A stretch of DNA of 64,000 nucleotides from Echinicola rosea (GTDB lineage Bacteria > Bacteroidota > Bacteroidia > Cytophagales > Cyclobacteriaceae), in assembly GCF_005281475.1 (NCBI RefSeq), contig NZ_CP040106.1, positions 2,260,501 through 2,324,500 of the forward strand, given 5' to 3'. The translations under genes and the position numbers were made by a program. The notes under the pieces are model-generated. The model had not been told where the DNA came from. It searched no databases and saw nothing but the letters and a program-made list of their open reading frames with translations. Positions 51,231 to 60,744 of the stretch are shown here, one piece after another. Positions within the stretch are counted from its first letter, which is position 1, and every line of letters begins with the position of its first letter.

Positions 51231-52181
51231 TTAATTGGAATTGACTTCCGTTTCAGGCGTAACGGCCTCTTCAAGCTCTTGTGATTCTTCCTCTTCCTTT
51301 TCTTGTTTTTCTCTCGCCTCCTGCTCTAGCTTTCTGAGCTCATCGTATTGTTTTTTCGTCTTTTGATGAGAAGTAAGCTCCTCTTTCGTTTCTGCCATTA
51401 AGGCTGTCACCTCGTTTTGGTATTCGCTTTTTGGATATTTGCGTTGGAATTCACTGCCAAATTCTAGTGCTTGGTTGAGACGTTCTTCTTTTTTGTTGAA
51501 AATGCTTCGCTCAGCATAAGCAGAACTGACTTCTACCAGTTTATAGGAGAGCTCTTCGTTATGCTCACTGTTTGGGTAGGACTTTACGAAATTCTGGAAG
51601 TTTACAATGCAGGCCAAATAAAACTGTCCTGGGAACAACCCTTCAGTCAGACGGTAATACATGCTGGCTTCTTCATAGGCTTTTTTCTCAAAGCGCGACT
51701 GTAGGTTGTCGATCATGCCCATTGCCCGCTCATAGGAATCCGACTGCGGAAAACGGTTGATGAATTGCTGTATTGCAGCTACTGCTTCACGGCTACTTTG
51801 TTGATCCAAGTTGTAATCAGGAGCGTCCAGGTACAGCGAATAGGCATGCATGAAAAGTGCTTCTTCGGCTAATGGGCTTCGGCTAAAGCTTTCATAAAAG
51901 GTGTTGAAATAGCTGGCTGCTTCAATGTACCGTTTTAGCCTAAAGTGCGCATATGCGTAATTGAACTGCGCCAATTCGGATTTCTCACTCCCTCGGATGA
52001 CAGGTAATACCTTGTCATACAGGATAATGGCCTTATTGTACTCTTCTTCTTCGTAATATTCATTGGCAGCGGTATATACTTCGTCCCAATTGGTGCTTTT
52101 TTCCAGTTTGTAGAACTTTCCACAGGCACCAAGGGTCACTACCATTGCCAATAGCAAGATATGTTTAATTGTATTCTTCAT
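51231..52181 (-). CDS. bamD: BamD, outer-membrane protein assembly lipoprotein
   Basis: 316 residues from ATG 52181 (the in-frame ATG at 52223 would precede the lipoprotein signal MKNTIKHILLLAMVVTLGAC by 14 residues). The mature protein is a TPR array (about 30-250): WDEVYTAANEYYEEEEYNKAIILYDKV, AQFNYAYAHFRLKRYIEAASYFNTF, SPLAEEALFMHAYSLY. The C-terminal tail (about 255-316) is a charged coiled coil (EEREKQEKEEEESQELEE type), long for BamD. With BamA it inserts beta-barrels such as the SusC proteins. It starts the rpoZ-coaBC-porD run. Confidence 0.93.
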   Translation of the reverse strand: MKNTIKHILLLAMVVTLGACGKFYKLEKSTNWDEVYTAANEYYEEEEYNKAIILYDKVLPVIRGSEKSELAQFNYAYAHFRLKRYIEAASYFNTFYESFSRSPLAEEALFMHAYSLYLDAPDYNLDQQSSREAVAAIQQFINRFPQSDSYERAMGMIDNLQSRFEKKAYEEASMYYRLTEGLFPGQFYLACIVNFQNFVKSYPNSEHNEELSYKLVEVSSAYAERSIFNKKEERLNQALEFGSEFQRKYPKSEYQNEVTALMAETKEELTSHQKTKKQYDELRKLEQEAREKQEKEEEESQELEEAVTPETEVNSN

Positions 52182-52250
52182 ATTTTCAATCTGCAAATAT
52201 AAGGGAATTTGGTTCGGTATCAAAGTTACTTTGCGGTGATGTATGGATAC

Positions 52251-52967
52251 TTATTTTTTGACAACGAGCTTTTTGGTGACTATATTTTTTCCATTCACCA
52301 TAAGTGTGTAAAAATAAACCCCCGGGTTGAAGTCACTCACGTTGATGAGTACGGTTTTTTGTTGGGGAGAAAGGGTGAGCTCTTCGATAGGGTTACCGAT
52401 AAAACTATTGATGAGCAGTTTGATGTTTGCATTGGGGTTTTTTATTTGGTAGTCGATTTGCGCAATTCTATTGCTGGGATTTGGGTAAACGCTTCCAAAT
52501 GAGATATCTCTATGGTTTACCGCTTCGTCGTCTTTTGGAGCGAAGGTTTCGTACACGCCTTCGATAATGAACACATCTCTTAGGTCAGCAGTATTGGAGA
52601 AGTGAAGGTCAAAGGTGCCCTTCGTCTCGGTAATTCCCAATTTAAACTCTATATACAGGTCTGTGAATATTTCATTGGGCTCTAAGGTGACCTTGATTTT
52701 GGAAATGTCTTTACGGGGATCCAGACAGGTGTCCCCAATACATACACTAATGTCTTGGGAAGAGCCTATTTGCCCTCTCATAAACTTCATGATGTATTCT
52801 TTCTTTTCGTCAGAAGTGTTTTGAAGAATGACCGATTTACGCTGGATGTCGTCAATTTTACCTGTAAACTGTATTTTTTCGCTTAAGACATGCACCTGCT
52901 GGGCTTCAGCTGTTGGTGGCTGAAAAAGTAGGAAAACTAGCATAATTAGCGATAAAAAATTTTTCAT
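52251..52967 (-). CDS. Secreted protein with C-terminal type IX secretion sorting domain (type A)
   Basis: 238 residues. Signal peptide ending AEAQ, a beta-rich domain of unknown function (about 22-155), then the type A sorting domain (about 160-238): FGSVYPNPSNRIAQIDYQI, INVSDFNPGVYFYTLMVNG and the final KKLVVKK. The tail sends the protein through the T9SS to the surface. Its neighbour bamD is 69 bases downstream. The body has SDEKKEYIMKFM and DVFIIEGVYE but matches no family I recognise. A function beyond secretion cannot be given. Confidence 0.88.
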   Translation of the reverse strand: MKNFLSLIMLVFLLFQPPTAEAQQVHVLSEKIQFTGKIDDIQRKSVILQNTSDEKKEYIMKFMRGQIGSSQDISVCIGDTCLDPRKDISKIKVTLEPNEIFTDLYIEFKLGITETKGTFDLHFSNTADLRDVFIIEGVYETFAPKDDEAVNHRDISFGSVYPNPSNRIAQIDYQIKNPNANIKLLINSFIGNPIEELTLSPQQKTVLINVSDFNPGVYFYTLMVNGKNIVTKKLVVKK

Positions 52968-53155
52968 GTAGATGCTCTATCGATATGATATTCGTTTAAA
53001 TGAGTGGGTTCCTTTATCTTATACGTATAAAAATACCGATTTGGTTCGTGCTTTTAAAGGAAAGTGGGTTAAAAAATGTTAACCCCTTTAAAATTTTTTT
53101 TAAGCGGTAACGTTTGTTAAAATTTGTTAAGGTGACGATGGGGTTATCTTAGAGG

Positions 53156-54793
53156 TTATTCTTGTGTTTTTATCCATTCATTGATGATGGTTTGGATGTC
53201 ATCTTCATCCGGATAAGGGATACGTATATTGGGTTCGTTAAAGAGGTTTTGAGGGTTTTTGGGCTGTTTTTTGGGAGTCCTCCACGCGTGGATCATTTTC
53301 AATGTAGGCCGTTCTTCGGCTCTCCATACAAATCCCTCAAGCTGAGTGTTTTCCTCATTTAGCATATGCGGTGGGGTGAACGATGCATCGGGATTAACGG
53401 TGTGGTTTATTTTTGTCACATTGCCATTTTCGAAGTACATGAAAATTTTGCCACAAAGCAGGGAGTTGACACCTTGTAGTGTGGTGTCATTTTCCAAGGC
53501 AAAATAAAGGGATTCGCCATTGCCCTCCACTTCCAGTTTGTTCATATCCCCATCTTCAAAGAAGCCGATCATCTGGCGGCCCTTGATCTGGTTAAAATTG
53601 GCAATAGTGTCGGAAGTGATGGCGAAGGCATTGTCTTTCAGAAAAGCCCGGTCAATATCTTCATTGGCAATGAGAAAGTGGATGCTGTCAGCGGAAATTT
53701 GACTTTTATTGTTCCATAGCAAGGGATCGCCATAAAGGAAAATGGTGGAGTCGGCATACATGTACACCGTGGAGTCAGCCCTTCCTGACATTTCCCCTTT
53801 GATCATGCGGGTGTTTGGGTAGGCCAGCATGTGGCGGTTTGCAGCTGCCTCACTATCTTGGCTGATCAAAGTGTCTGCCGTCATGTACATGGTGTCCGCT
53901 TCAAAATATTTCTGCACCAAGGCATTACCAAAGACCTCCGAATACTTTTTTTCTTCCCAATACTTGCCTATATCCCCAAAAACTTCAATGTTTCGTTCTT
54001 TGTTAAAGATGCTGACATTGTCTTTTCCTTCGTAATATTTTTTGTTTTCATCATAAAAAAGTTCATCTCCTGAGACCTTGCTGGTTTCATTCTCCACATC
54101 GCCTTCGTAGAATCTAAATAGCTTGTTTTGGGTATCATAGAAGCTGCCTTTTTTGGCGTTGAGCTCATCGCCTTTTTCTGATCGGATATTGGTGATGCCT
54201 TCTGTTTCTGCAATTTTGGGTACAGTAAAATAGTAGAGGATATTTGACTTTAAGGTGTATTCTGGGTTGACCAAAATAACATTGTCCGTGAAGGTGATTT
54301 TTTCTTCTTGGGTTTCGTACCGTCCTTTTTGGCTGGTAAGTACATTGGTACTGTCCACCACTTTTCCGAAGTTAAAGTAGTCGGCCATCCCAGACTTTCT
54401 GTTGTAATCCAAAAAGTCGGTGTATAAGGTCGTTCCTGCTTTTACGAATACGACATCGTCCCGTAATTTGGCCAAGTAGTTGTTGCCATTGTAGTCTGCA
54501 TAGAAACAGGTGATGGTGACGGTGTCTTTAGGGTTTTCTATTCGTACATTACCAAAAAGTTCGGACTTGTTGCCCTTTTGATCATAATAAGCCGAGTCAC
54601 AATAGATGGTGAACTCCCTTTGCTTCATGATGATATTGCCATAAACTTTTTGTATTTGTGTGGCTTCGACCCTGTGGATGCTGTCAGCTTTGGTCAGGCC
54701 AAGAAAATCCCTTGATTGTTGTGCATTTGTGAGACGGGCAATGAAAAGCAAACAGCAAAATGTAAGTGTATATGTAAGGGTCTTTTGTAGCAT
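53156..54793 (-). CDS. LptA/OstA-like lipopolysaccharide transport protein
   Basis: 545 residues from ATG 54793 (MLQKTLTYTLTFCCLLFIARLTNAQ, a signal peptide; the ATG at 54814 precedes it). The mature protein contains repeated OstA/LptA beta-strand units, such as VYGNIIMKQREFTIYCDSAYYDQKGNKSELFGNV, DTVTITCFYADYNG, YEGKDNVSIFNKE and the later ADTMYMTADTLI and ADSTVYMYADSTIF. These form the continuous beta-jellyroll bridge that carries LPS to LptD. Bacteroidota proteins of this type are much longer than E. coli LptA. It is divergent from tilS with a 49-base gap. The LptF/LptG-like permease at 28.7 kb is a likely partner. Confidence 0.85.
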   Translation of the reverse strand: MLQKTLTYTLTFCCLLFIARLTNAQQSRDFLGLTKADSIHRVEATQIQKVYGNIIMKQREFTIYCDSAYYDQKGNKSELFGNVRIENPKDTVTITCFYADYNGNNYLAKLRDDVVFVKAGTTLYTDFLDYNRKSGMADYFNFGKVVDSTNVLTSQKGRYETQEEKITFTDNVILVNPEYTLKSNILYYFTVPKIAETEGITNIRSEKGDELNAKKGSFYDTQNKLFRFYEGDVENETSKVSGDELFYDENKKYYEGKDNVSIFNKERNIEVFGDIGKYWEEKKYSEVFGNALVQKYFEADTMYMTADTLISQDSEAAANRHMLAYPNTRMIKGEMSGRADSTVYMYADSTIFLYGDPLLWNNKSQISADSIHFLIANEDIDRAFLKDNAFAITSDTIANFNQIKGRQMIGFFEDGDMNKLEVEGNGESLYFALENDTTLQGVNSLLCGKIFMYFENGNVTKINHTVNPDASFTPPHMLNEENTQLEGFVWRAEERPTLKMIHAWRTPKKQPKNPQNLFNEPNIRIPYPDEDDIQTIINEWIKTQE

Positions 54794-54842
54794 TTGGATA
54801 GTTATCAACGACAAAATTAATCAAAAATGGTATTTTTGGGTT

Positions 54843-56165
54843 ATGCTCGATCAGTTTATCAATCATATACGGACAAAAAATATTTTAGATACTTCTAAGC
54901 CCTATTTATTGGCGACGAGTGGAGGCGTGGATAGTGTGGCATTGGCCTGGTTGCTGAAAAAGGCAGGCGTGGGGCTCAGGATTGCACATTGCAATTTTGG
55001 GCTGCGAGGGACGGAAAGTGACGGGGATGAGGTGTTTGTGAGGGAACTGGCCGAAAAACTTGGCGTCCCTATTTCGGTTCGTCGGTTTGACACCAAGCGC
55101 TACGCTTCTGCTCATGGGATATCCACCCAAATGGCCGCCAGGGATTTGCGTTATACGTGGTTTGATTCGCTGAGGAAAGAGTATGCCCTCTGTGGGATTA
55201 TTGTAGCGCATCATGCCGATGACCAACTGGAAACAATCCTGCTTAACCTGATGCGTGGAACGGGGATCGAAGGGGTGTATGGGATGGCCGAAATAAGGGA
55301 ACATGTGATCAGGCCCTTGTTGCCCTTTACCCGTCGGCAGCTGGAAGTCTTTATGGCAGAAGAGCAGCTTTCATGGAGGGAGGACAGCTCAAATAGCCAA
55401 AGTGATTATAAGCGGAATTTCCTGCGAAATGAGGTGCTGCCACTGATGAAGTCACATGATGACCATGTGGAGGAGAAGCTTCACATGAGCTTTGAGAGGA
55501 TTAAGGATACAGGCAAGGCATTCTTTTATTTGTATGGCGCGTGGAAGAAGCAGGCAGTCAAACAGGAAGGGAAGGTGTTTTTTCTGGAGAAGGCTTCGCT
55601 GGAGAACGTACCTGGAAAGTCCAGTTTGCTTTATTATTGGCTAAGGGATTATGGATTTAACGCTGCACAGGTAGATGATATGCTGGCAGTCCTTTGGTCG
55701 GCCGAGGTGGGGCAGCGATTTGAGTCAACGGATTTTATGGTGAATATAGACAGAGATCATTTGCTGTTGGGCCGGAAACAGGCTCCTTTTGTGGCCTTTG
55801 AGCTTGCCAAGACTGATTTGGAGCTTTCTTTTGAGGATAAAGTGTACGATGTGTTGGTGATGGGAGGAGATGTGCCGGTGGATGTGAAGAAAATAAATGC
55901 GATGCTGGACAGGAATAGCTTGGAATTTCCGCTGAAATTGAGAAAGTGGAAGGAAGGTGACCGATTCAGGCCTCTGGGAATGAAAAAGTTTAAGAAAATA
56001 AGTGATTTTTTAATAGATTTGAAAGTACCTGTAATTGTTAAAAATAACGTAAAGGTACTTTGCGATGCCAATGGGGAAGTGGTTTGGGTAGTGGGATACC
56101 GGGTGGATGATCGTTTTAAGATCACCTCCACAACCAAAGAGGTCTTGTATTTTAAGTTAAAATAA
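54843..56165 (+). CDS. tilS: TilS, tRNA(Ile)-lysidine synthetase
   Basis: 440 residues from ATG 54843 (MLDQFINHIRT); an open frame extends upstream to 54660 but overlaps the OstA-like gene on the other strand. The PP-loop is LATSGGVDSVALAWLLKK and the later motifs IVAHHADDQLETILLNLMRGTG and RRDLRYTWFDSLR fit the N-terminal synthetase. The C-terminal domain ends RKWKEGDRFRPLGMKKFKKISDFLID. It changes C34 of the CAU-anticodon tRNA-Ile2 to lysidine, so that it reads AUA. The cNMP-domain gene begins eight bases after its stop. Confidence 0.96.
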   Translation: MLDQFINHIRTKNILDTSKPYLLATSGGVDSVALAWLLKKAGVGLRIAHCNFGLRGTESDGDEVFVRELAEKLGVPISVRRFDTKRYASAHGISTQMAARDLRYTWFDSLRKEYALCGIIVAHHADDQLETILLNLMRGTGIEGVYGMAEIREHVIRPLLPFTRRQLEVFMAEEQLSWREDSSNSQSDYKRNFLRNEVLPLMKSHDDHVEEKLHMSFERIKDTGKAFFYLYGAWKKQAVKQEGKVFFLEKASLENVPGKSSLLYYWLRDYGFNAAQVDDMLAVLWSAEVGQRFESTDFMVNIDRDHLLLGRKQAPFVAFELAKTDLELSFEDKVYDVLVMGGDVPVDVKKINAMLDRNSLEFPLKLRKWKEGDRFRPLGMKKFKKISDFLIDLKVPVIVKNNVKVLCDANGEVVWVVGYRVDDRFKITSTTKEVLYFKLK

Positions 56166-56172
56166 TAATTCT

Positions 56173-56688
56173 ATGCTTAATCCTTTTAAAAGGACTTACA
56201 CGGAGGATGAATTAAAAGTTTTTGAGTTTTTAGCAAGGACTCAATTTTTTAATCACCTAAAATATGCTGAAATGTACCGGTTTCTTCCTGCGATCCATTA
56301 TCGAAAATACAGCAAGGACGAAGTGGTGTTTTTCAGGAATGACCCCAGCCAAGCACTTTATATTGTAAAGGGAGGGATTGTGTCTTTGAATGTGGACATC
56401 AAGGAGAGTTTTGAAACCATCTTCAAAGTCCGGGAGGGGGTAGCTTTTGGTGAAAACTCCCTGCTGGACAATGCCAAGCGGATTTATACTGCTGTGGTAG
56501 AATCTGAAGAGGCAGCGCTGATGGTCATCCCCAACTATGCGATCAAAGAGATCTTTGACAGCTCACCCAAAGTAAAGGCCAAGATGCTCACTTCACTAGC
56601 AGCCTATTATGACAATAGGAATCATCAGCTTTTCTCTTCTTACCGCAATTCATTTGGTTTTTTCAACCTTAGCCAAATGTTTGAATGA
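56173..56688 (+). CDS. Stand-alone cyclic-nucleotide-binding (cNMP) domain protein
   Basis: 171 residues, a single CAP_ED-type jelly roll: FLPAIHYRKYSKDEVVFFRNDPSQALYIVKGGIVSLNVDI and FGENSLLDNAKRIYTAVVESEEAALMVIPN. A helical tail follows (about 125-171), but there is no winged helix or other output domain. It may be a ligand-responsive partner of another protein. The N-terminus is MLNPFKRTYTEDELKVFEFL. It is eight bases after tilS, so co-expressed. I do not know a function for this subfamily, though it seems common beside tilS in Bacteroidota. Confidence 0.82.
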   Translation: MLNPFKRTYTEDELKVFEFLARTQFFNHLKYAEMYRFLPAIHYRKYSKDEVVFFRNDPSQALYIVKGGIVSLNVDIKESFETIFKVREGVAFGENSLLDNAKRIYTAVVESEEAALMVIPNYAIKEIFDSSPKVKAKMLTSLAAYYDNRNHQLFSSYRNSFGFFNLSQMFE

Positions 56689-56879
56689 GGTTTGAAGATT
56701 GAAGTCCGAAGAGGGAAGTGGGAAACAACCTCCAAACCATATAACTTTCAAACCTTATAACCTTCAAAGGCCTAAACTATCCCCAACTAATCAATTGATT
56801 GCTTTAAATAATAGCCATTCTTTAATATCTTAGCGGAGCTTTTAAAAAATCTACAAATTAATTAAACAAATCATAAATC

Positions 56880-57818
56880 ATGACTAAAGTAACCGTAGTT
56901 GGAGCTGGTAATGTGGGCGCTACTTGTGCTGACGTATTGGCTTACAGAGAAATTGCTGAAGAGATCGTTTTGGTAGATATCAAAGAGGGTGTTGCCGAAG
57001 GTAAGGCACTTGATATTTGGCAGAAAGCTCCTATCAATGCTTATGACAGCAGAACAACAGGCAGCACAAATGATTACGCCAAAACAGCCGGGTCTGATGT
57101 TGTAGTGATCACTTCAGGATTGCCACGTAAGCCAGGTATGACCCGTGACGACCTGATCGAGACCAACGCAGGTATCGTAAAGTCTGTGACTGAAAATGTG
57201 GTGAAGCATTCTCCAGATGCCATCATCATCATCGTTTCCAATCCATTGGACGTGATGACTTATCAGGCACATATCACTTCTAAGCTTCCTCGCACCAAGG
57301 TAATCGGTATGGCTGGTATCCTGGATACTGCGCGTTACCGTGCGTTTTTGGCTGAAGCCCTTGATGTGTCGCCGAAAGAAATTCAGGCCATCCTGATGGG
57401 CGGTCATGGAGATACTATGGTGCCACTTCCTCGATATACTACAGTGGCAGGTATTCCTGTTACGGAGCTTATCGAAAAAGACAAGCTTGATGCGATCATC
57501 GAAAGAACGAAATTTGGTGGCGGTGAGCTGGTGAAGCTGATGGGTACTTCTGCATGGTATGCGCCAGGTTCTGCTGCTGCTCAGATGGTAGAGGCAATCC
57601 TTAAAAACCAACGAAGAGTATTCCCTGTTTGTGTGAAGCTGGACGGTGAATACGGTATTGACGATTGCTACTTGGGTGTTCCTGTAATCCTAGGCAAAAA
57701 CGGTATCGAAAAAGTGATCGAACTCGACTTGAATGATGACGAAAAAGCCCTTCTGGAAACTTCCAGAAAGCATGTGAAAGAAGTGATGGCCGTACTGGAT
57801 AGTGTCGGTTCCAAATAA
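56880..57818 (+). CDS. mdh: Mdh, malate dehydrogenase (LDH-like type)
   Basis: 312 residues. NAD motif VTVVGAGNVGATCADVLAYRE, the substrate arginine region GLPRKPGMTRDDLIETNAGI, IIVSNPLDVMTY, the catalytic His in MGGHGDTMVPLPRY and the C-terminal VPVILGKNGIEKVIELDL are all present. The methionine/arginine pattern at the specificity loop (RKPGMTRDD) fits malate, not lactate. It is a TCA-cycle enzyme. It is flanked upstream by an A/C-rich intergenic stretch and downstream by a strong terminator, so it is probably monocistronic. Confidence 0.96.
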   Translation: MTKVTVVGAGNVGATCADVLAYREIAEEIVLVDIKEGVAEGKALDIWQKAPINAYDSRTTGSTNDYAKTAGSDVVVITSGLPRKPGMTRDDLIETNAGIVKSVTENVVKHSPDAIIIIVSNPLDVMTYQAHITSKLPRTKVIGMAGILDTARYRAFLAEALDVSPKEIQAILMGGHGDTMVPLPRYTTVAGIPVTELIEKDKLDAIIERTKFGGGELVKLMGTSAWYAPGSAAAQMVEAILKNQRRVFPVCVKLDGEYGIDDCYLGVPVILGKNGIEKVIELDLNDDEKALLETSRKHVKEVMAVLDSVGSK

Positions 57819-57849
57819 ACACGTTCTGCGCAGCATGAATTAGTTAATA

Positions 57850-57882
57850 AAATCCCGGCAAGTGCCGGGATTTTTGTTTTTT
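57850..57882 (+). terminator. Rho-independent terminator of mdh
   Basis: AATCCCGGCA (57851-57860) and TGCCGGGATT (57863-57872) form a GC-rich stem with a small loop, followed by TTTGTTTTTTT. It begins 32 bases after the mdh stop. Confidence 0.94.
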
Positions 57883-57961
57883 TAACGCCCTATTTATTTG
57901 TAAGAACATTTTCATGTCTTTATTTTACATCAATAAGTAAACAACATTTTCCCGGTTGAGT

Positions 57962-60685
57962 ATGCTAAAGCGTTTATTAGTAATCCTGTTGGCCCTTGTG
58001 ATTGGTTTGGCCGGTTATCTTTTCTATACTTCCAGGGCATTTACAGGGGAGTTGGATGCCATTGATTTGGTGTCCGATGATGCCATTTTTGTTTTTGAAA
58101 CCAAGGAGCCCGTAAAAGTCTGGAACCAATTGGTAAGCCAACCCATTTGGCAGCGCTTGTCTATCGTGCCGTCGCTGAAAGATGTAGAGAATCAGCTGGT
58201 AGTCCTGGATAGCCTCACAGGAAGGGGCGGGAAGCTGGAGAGTACCCTTAGCGGGAATAAATTTATCGTTTCACTGCATCCAACGGCTAAGTCGGAGTTT
58301 GATTTTTTGTTCTTGGTGGCGTTTGAGGATAAAAATCAGGACCAATTTATCCAGTCCATAAGTGATAAAGTGGATCCCGGACAGATCCAGTCAAGGAGCC
58401 ACAGCGGCGAGACGATCTATGAGTATAAAGGCCCTGACCGAAATACTACACTATCCTATGCGATGCTGGAAAATGTGGTGGTGGCCAGTTATAATTCTTT
58501 CTTGATAGAAGAGGCCATTCGGTATGTGCATTCGGATCAGCTGAAGAGCTTTAAAGATGCGTATAAGGAGCTATATGCTTCCCAAAATGAATCGAAGGAT
58601 GGCTTGGGCATCTTTAGGCTTGGCAGTGCGGGCGTTTCCAGTTTTATGAATGGAATAGCCCAAAAAGAACAGCTGGATTTTTCCAATAACTTTTCACAGC
58701 ACCGTTTGTCTGCAAATTTGGAATTGAAGTTTGCCGAGAGCAAGATTTTCTTGGATGGATTTACGTTTTATGAAGACGGTAATGAAGTGGATTTTTCCAA
58801 TGACAAGAAAGGAGGAGGAAGTCTATTCAGTAATTTTATTTCCAATAGGACCGCGGTTTATTTTCAGTACAACGTAAATGAAATCAGTCAGATATCGCAA
58901 ATTGGAAATGCCGCTTTTGAGCCAAAGAATACCCTGATGGGAGAAGTGGACAAAAACCTGAAGCAACAGGGCTTTTTGGATAACCTTAGTGGTGAGGTAG
59001 GCTATATGGTCATGGAGAAACTACCTAATGCGGATACAGACAAGGTGCTGATCCTAAAGGCAACAGATCCTGAAAAGGGAATGGACATGTTGAAGCGATT
59101 TACGCTAAACCTTAACCAAGGAGACTCCTCCAAATTACTGAGTGACCATTATAAGGATCAAGAGTTGTTTTTGATCAACCAACCTGAGTTTCCTGCCCAT
59201 TTGTTTAATGGCCAGTTTTTGGGGTTTTCACATACCTATATCACCCAATACCAAGATATGCTCGTCATGGGAAATACCATGAAGGCCATAAAGATATTTG
59301 TAGATGATATTTACAATGACAATACTTGGGGCAGGTCCCTGAACCAACGTCGTTTTCTGGAGGGAGTGTCCAAAAATGCTGGGTTTAATTTTATCATTAA
59401 CATTCCCCGTTTTTGGAATACACTTTTGGAAACGAGCTCAGCGCATTGGAAGGGACTGTTTCAGAAGTACGCTCCGCAGTTAAAGTCCATTGACCTGATG
59501 GCGCTACAGCTGAGTGAGATCGGAGACGAGCAATATGTCAATTTAGAACTTGGCTATAACCTGAAGCCCATAAAATCAGTGAAGGACATTGTCCTGACCG
59601 AAAGCATGGGGCTGGAATTTAACGAAGTCCTGACCTATGGGCCCAAAACACTTGAAAACTTCAATGATAAAAGTACCGATTTTGTGGTTCAGGATGCTTC
59701 GAATGTGATTCATTTTTTCAATGACGAAGGAGAGCGCATATTTAACAAGCAAGTGGAAGGCAAGGTCAAAGGGGATGTTTTTCAGATTGACTATTATAAA
59801 AATGGAAAACTGCAACTGGTCTTTGCAACGGAGAGCATGATCTATGCATTTGACCGCTTAGGGACCGCTTTGCCAGCTTATCCGATCAGGTTGCCCCAGC
59901 AAGAAGCAGTGACGCACATGAGTTTGGTGGATTATAACCATACGCGTGATTACCGGTATTTTGTCTCCACGACCAATGGAGACCTTTATATATTCGATAA
60001 GCGCGGCAATAACCTGGAAGGTTGGACACCGCGAGGCACTTCTGGAGCATTGGCGTCACCTCCTGCACACCACCGTCTTTCCGGAGTCGGGGATTATATG
60101 ATTGCGCTCAATAGGAATGGCGAATTATATATCATGAACAGAAGAGGTGAACTTCAGACAGGCACTCCGATCAACCTCGGCGAAGGAGTGGCAAGTGATT
60201 ATGCATTGATTCAGCGTGGAGACAAAGGGGATACCCAAATCGTCACCGTGACGGCCGATGGCGAAGTCATCCGCGTCAACTTTCGGGGAGAACTGACCTT
60301 CCGTGATCAACTGCTAAGGCCTGACAGGAACACAAGGTTTTCGCTGGTCAAAGACCAATTGGGTGACCGCTATTATTTTGTGGTGCAGGAATACAATAAA
60401 ATCACCGTACTGGACAGTGAGCTTGAAGTTGTATTTGAGAAAAATATGATTTCCGAAAACTTGGACTATCAGTTTTTCAGCTTTGGTGGTGACAAAAATA
60501 TTTTTGTGGTGATCGACCGGGTGCAGGAATTTATATTCTTATACAATCTGGATGGAGAGCTGCTGAATACCAGACCGCTTGGAGGCAGCCATAAAGTGGA
60601 AATCAAATACTCAGGGAGTAAAAATGAATATACCATCTATGCTATCCACCAAAATCAATTTTCAGCCTATAAGCTTCCGCTGTGA
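57962..60685 (+). CDS. Large membrane-anchored protein with C-terminal beta-propeller, function unknown
   Basis: 907 residues from ATG 57962 (the in-frame TTG at 57956 is an alternative). An N-terminal helix MLKRLLVILLALVIGLAGYLFY should anchor it with the rest in the periplasm. Residues about 30-560 form a large alpha/beta region without a family I recognise. Residues about 590-905 contain repeating propeller blades, each with an Asp/Gly turn: IYAFDRLGTALPAYPIRL, LYIFDKRGNNLEGW, LYIMNRRGELQTGT, VIRVNFRGELTF, FLYNLDGELLNTRPLGG. The end of the ORF (60685) is 59 bases from the MscS start. The role is unknown; a conserved place beside mscS would suggest an envelope function. Confidence 0.75.
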   Translation: MLKRLLVILLALVIGLAGYLFYTSRAFTGELDAIDLVSDDAIFVFETKEPVKVWNQLVSQPIWQRLSIVPSLKDVENQLVVLDSLTGRGGKLESTLSGNKFIVSLHPTAKSEFDFLFLVAFEDKNQDQFIQSISDKVDPGQIQSRSHSGETIYEYKGPDRNTTLSYAMLENVVVASYNSFLIEEAIRYVHSDQLKSFKDAYKELYASQNESKDGLGIFRLGSAGVSSFMNGIAQKEQLDFSNNFSQHRLSANLELKFAESKIFLDGFTFYEDGNEVDFSNDKKGGGSLFSNFISNRTAVYFQYNVNEISQISQIGNAAFEPKNTLMGEVDKNLKQQGFLDNLSGEVGYMVMEKLPNADTDKVLILKATDPEKGMDMLKRFTLNLNQGDSSKLLSDHYKDQELFLINQPEFPAHLFNGQFLGFSHTYITQYQDMLVMGNTMKAIKIFVDDIYNDNTWGRSLNQRRFLEGVSKNAGFNFIINIPRFWNTLLETSSAHWKGLFQKYAPQLKSIDLMALQLSEIGDEQYVNLELGYNLKPIKSVKDIVLTESMGLEFNEVLTYGPKTLENFNDKSTDFVVQDASNVIHFFNDEGERIFNKQVEGKVKGDVFQIDYYKNGKLQLVFATESMIYAFDRLGTALPAYPIRLPQQEAVTHMSLVDYNHTRDYRYFVSTTNGDLYIFDKRGNNLEGWTPRGTSGALASPPAHHRLSGVGDYMIALNRNGELYIMNRRGELQTGTPINLGEGVASDYALIQRGDKGDTQIVTVTADGEVIRVNFRGELTFRDQLLRPDRNTRFSLVKDQLGDRYYFVVQEYNKITVLDSELEVVFEKNMISENLDYQFFSFGGDKNIFVVIDRVQEFIFLYNLDGELLNTRPLGGSHKVEIKYSGSKNEYTIYAIHQNQFSAYKLPL

Positions 60686-60744
60686 TCGTTGGGGTGTTAT
60701 CCTTGTAAATGTGTAGTTTTGCGAAGAATAAAAAAAGACTAATC

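Noticed and set aside
54660..54842. Upstream extension of the tilS frame
   Set aside because: It overlaps the signal-peptide region of the divergent OstA-like gene; the family start is at 54843.
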